Part shown: positions 5,865 through 7,235 of the stretch, piece by piece
Numbering within the stretch: the first letter of the stretch is position 1
How the letters are laid out: every line of letters begins with the position of its first letter
Source of the DNA: Bacteroidota bacterium
GTDB lineage: Bacteria > Bacteroidota > Bacteroidia > B-17B0 > Aurantibacillaceae
Direction of reading: 5' to 3'
NCBI GenBank assembly: GCA_025359355.1
Contig: JANYGR010000135.1
Location: forward strand, 1 to 7,235
Length of the DNA: 7,235 bases
Position numbers and translations under genes: made by a program
Notes under the pieces: generated by a model
The model's input: the letters and a program-made list of their open reading frames with translations, nothing else
Databases searched by the model: none
What the model was told of the DNA's origin: nothing

Positions 5865-7076
5865 ATGCACAAAAAACAACAAAAACAAGCTAAGCCCCAT
5901 CGCATCTTACTACAAGCAATTGTTAATGCGTTGGTAACTATTTTTAATGACGGAAAATTTGCGGATAAAGTGATTGAAAAAACATTAAAAGAAAATCCGA
6001 AATTTGGTGGTAGAGACCGACGCTTTGTAGCAGAAACAACATACGACATTGTTCGCAATTACCGATTAATAGCTCATTTAGCAGGTTCTGAAACGGATTT
6101 TTGGAAAATAGTGGGAACATATTTCATCATGGAACAATTGCCGATGCCTGATGAACGTGAGTTTGGAAAGTTAAATCAAAAAGATATTTTAGATAAGTAT
6201 AAAGCCTTAACGGATCAAAAAATAATTCAATCGTATCCGGATTGGATCTGGAATTTGTGTGAAACGGAATTAGGAAAGGAAGTGTGGGAAACAGAAGCCA
6301 AAGCGTTGAATGAGCAAGCAGATGTGGTATTGAGGGTAAACACCTTAAAAACAAAAAAAGAAATTTTACAAAAACATTTAGCGGAGCAAGAAATAGAAGT
6401 TGAACCCATTGATGAGTTTACGGATGCCTTAGTTTTATTGAAACGACAAAATGTATTTCAAAATCAATTATTCAAATTAGGATTGTTTGAATTGCAAGAT
6501 GCGGGTTCGCAAGCTATATCCGAATTTTTAGGCGTAGAGCCTGGAATGCGCGTGATAGATGCATGCGCAGGAGGTGGCGGAAAAACCCTACACTTATCGG
6601 CATTGATGCAAAACAAAGGTCGTATCATATCGATGGATGTGACGCAATGGAAATTAGATGAATTAAAAAAACGTGCACGCCGCGCCACAGCCAGTAACAT
6701 TGAGCCGCGTTTGATTGAAGGAAGTAAAACCATCAAACGCCTTGAAAACACAGCCGATCGCTTATTGTTGGATGTGCCTTGTAGTGGATTGGGTGTAATT
6801 AAACGTAACCCTGATGCTAAATGGAAATTAGATATCGGGTTTATAGAAAGAACGAAAGAGCTTCAGCAAAAAATACTAAGTGAGTATTCGTTAATGACAA
6901 AAAAAGGAGGACAATTAGTGTATTCTACCTGTAGCATCTTGCCAAGCGAAAACCGCAAACAAGTAGATCAATTTTTAGCTGACAATAAAAATTTTGAATT
7001 AATAAAAGATAAATCTATTCTGCCAAGCCAAGGATTTGATGGGTTTTATATGGCATTGATTAAGAGAGTGTCGTAG
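5865..7076 (+). CDS. rsmB: RsmB/NOP-family 16S rRNA (cytosine-C5)-methyltransferase
   Basis: Predicted to transfer a methyl group from S-adenosylmethionine to C5 of a cytosine in rRNA; E. coli RsmB acts on C967 of 16S rRNA. It has 403 residues (E. coli 429). The N-terminal part (about 11-140) looks like the NusB-type RNA-binding domain, with GGRDRRFVAETTYDIVR at 48-64. The Rossmann-fold methyltransferase domain runs from about 205 to the end: SAM motif DACAGGGGKT (232-241), acidic D258 in ISMDVT, DVPCSGLGVIKRNPDAKW (303-320) with C306, and YSTCSILPSEN (353-363) with C356, the expected catalytic nucleophile (E. coli C375). The two-cysteine arrangement is diagnostic for RNA m5C enzymes, and the NusB-like domain favours RsmB over RsmF. 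Motif I has GGGG where E. coli has APGG. The start is fixed by an in-frame TAA at 5853 and the lack of another start before the conserved region; the first ten residues are Lys/Gln-rich. The exact rRNA target is inferred, not shown. Confidence 0.9.
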   Translation: MHKKQQKQAKPHRILLQAIVNALVTIFNDGKFADKVIEKTLKENPKFGGRDRRFVAETTYDIVRNYRLIAHLAGSETDFWKIVGTYFIMEQLPMPDEREFGKLNQKDILDKYKALTDQKIIQSYPDWIWNLCETELGKEVWETEAKALNEQADVVLRVNTLKTKKEILQKHLAEQEIEVEPIDEFTDALVLLKRQNVFQNQLFKLGLFELQDAGSQAISEFLGVEPGMRVIDACAGGGGKTLHLSALMQNKGRIISMDVTQWKLDELKKRARRATASNIEPRLIEGSKTIKRLENTADRLLLDVPCSGLGVIKRNPDAKWKLDIGFIERTKELQQKILSEYSLMTKKGGQLVYSTCSILPSENRKQVDQFLADNKNFELIKDKSILPSQGFDGFYMALIKRVS

Positions 7077-7185
7077 AGTTGTTTAATTTAAAAGATTACA
7101 AGCTTGTTAGTAATAACATCAACAAGAGCGGAAATCCCAAAAAGTATTTCTAACTTCGATTTTAAGTTTAAGTTTTTAGTTTATC

Positions 7186-7220
7186 AAAAGCCCTAATGGA
7201 ATAAACCATTAGGGCTTTTT
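7186..7220 (+). terminator. Rho-independent terminator downstream of rsmB, possibly bidirectional
   Basis: A perfect 14-bp stem (7186-7199 with 7206-7219) closes a 6-nt loop, aataaa, and ends in five Ts (7216-7220). It lies 109 nt after the rsmB stop. The left arm begins with four As, so it could also stop a convergent gene entering from beyond the right edge. Between the rsmB stop and this hairpin I see no gene, only AT-rich DNA. Confidence 0.88.
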
Positions 7221-7235
7221 CAATATTAATTTTTT

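Noticed and set aside
6900..6912. aaaaaaggagga, a Shine-Dalgarno-like run
   Set aside because: It lies inside rsmB and encodes the conserved Lys-Lys-Gly-Gly region; Bacteroidota rarely use such sites.
7103..7126. cttgtt/aacaag dyad after rsmB
   Set aside because: Only 6 bp with a 12-nt loop in AT-rich DNA and no T-run; the strong terminator lies further on.

Overview
The window looks like core chromosome from a member of the Bacteroidota. The evidence is a quinol:cytochrome c oxidoreductase (alternative complex III, ACIII) gene directly upstream of coxB and coxA, AT-rich DNA with no Shine-Dalgarno sequences before the starts, a TAnnTTTG-type promoter element, and intergenic hairpin repeats of a kind seen in this phylum. 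The ActF sequence lacks the long His-rich linker I remember from Flavobacterium ActF proteins, so the source may be a different Bacteroidota lineage; that is a weak inference.

Layout: (1) 1-4179, plus strand: the 3' part of actF, then coxB and coxA, with gaps of 43 and 49 nt and no internal terminator, closed by a strong rho-independent terminator. This is the tail of an ACIII-cytochrome oxidase operon. (2) About 4180-4509: a non-coding stretch between convergent genes, filled with short inverted and direct repeats, including a 56-bp double hairpin. (3) 4510-5680, minus strand: a terminator and dnaN, the DNA polymerase III sliding clamp. (4) 5681-5864: an AT-rich divergent intergenic region. 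It carries a TAnnTTTG element that ends 4 nt before the next start codon, and an AT-rich inverted repeat in the dnaN leader. (5) 5865-7076, plus strand: an RsmB/NOP-family rRNA cytosine-C5 methyltransferase. (6) 7077-7235: a non-coding tail with no gene visible, ending in a 14-bp-stem terminator.

How the genes work together: ActF belongs to a membrane complex that oxidises menaquinol and reduces a c-type cytochrome. CoxB receives those electrons at its CuA site, and CoxA reduces oxygen at heme a3-CuB and pumps protons. Co-transcription fits the ACIII-aa3 supercomplex known from Flavobacterium johnsoniae. dnaN and rsmB are housekeeping genes with no functional tie to the respiratory operon.

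I found no undescribed multi-gene system. The observations most worth a second look are the double-hairpin repeat whose two arms differ by compensatory changes, a possibly leaderless rsmB transcript, and several departures of CoxB from the textbook CuA subunit: an extra N-terminal membrane region, an insertion between CuA ligands, Phe at the electron-entry Trp position, and Lys at the Mg-site Glu position.
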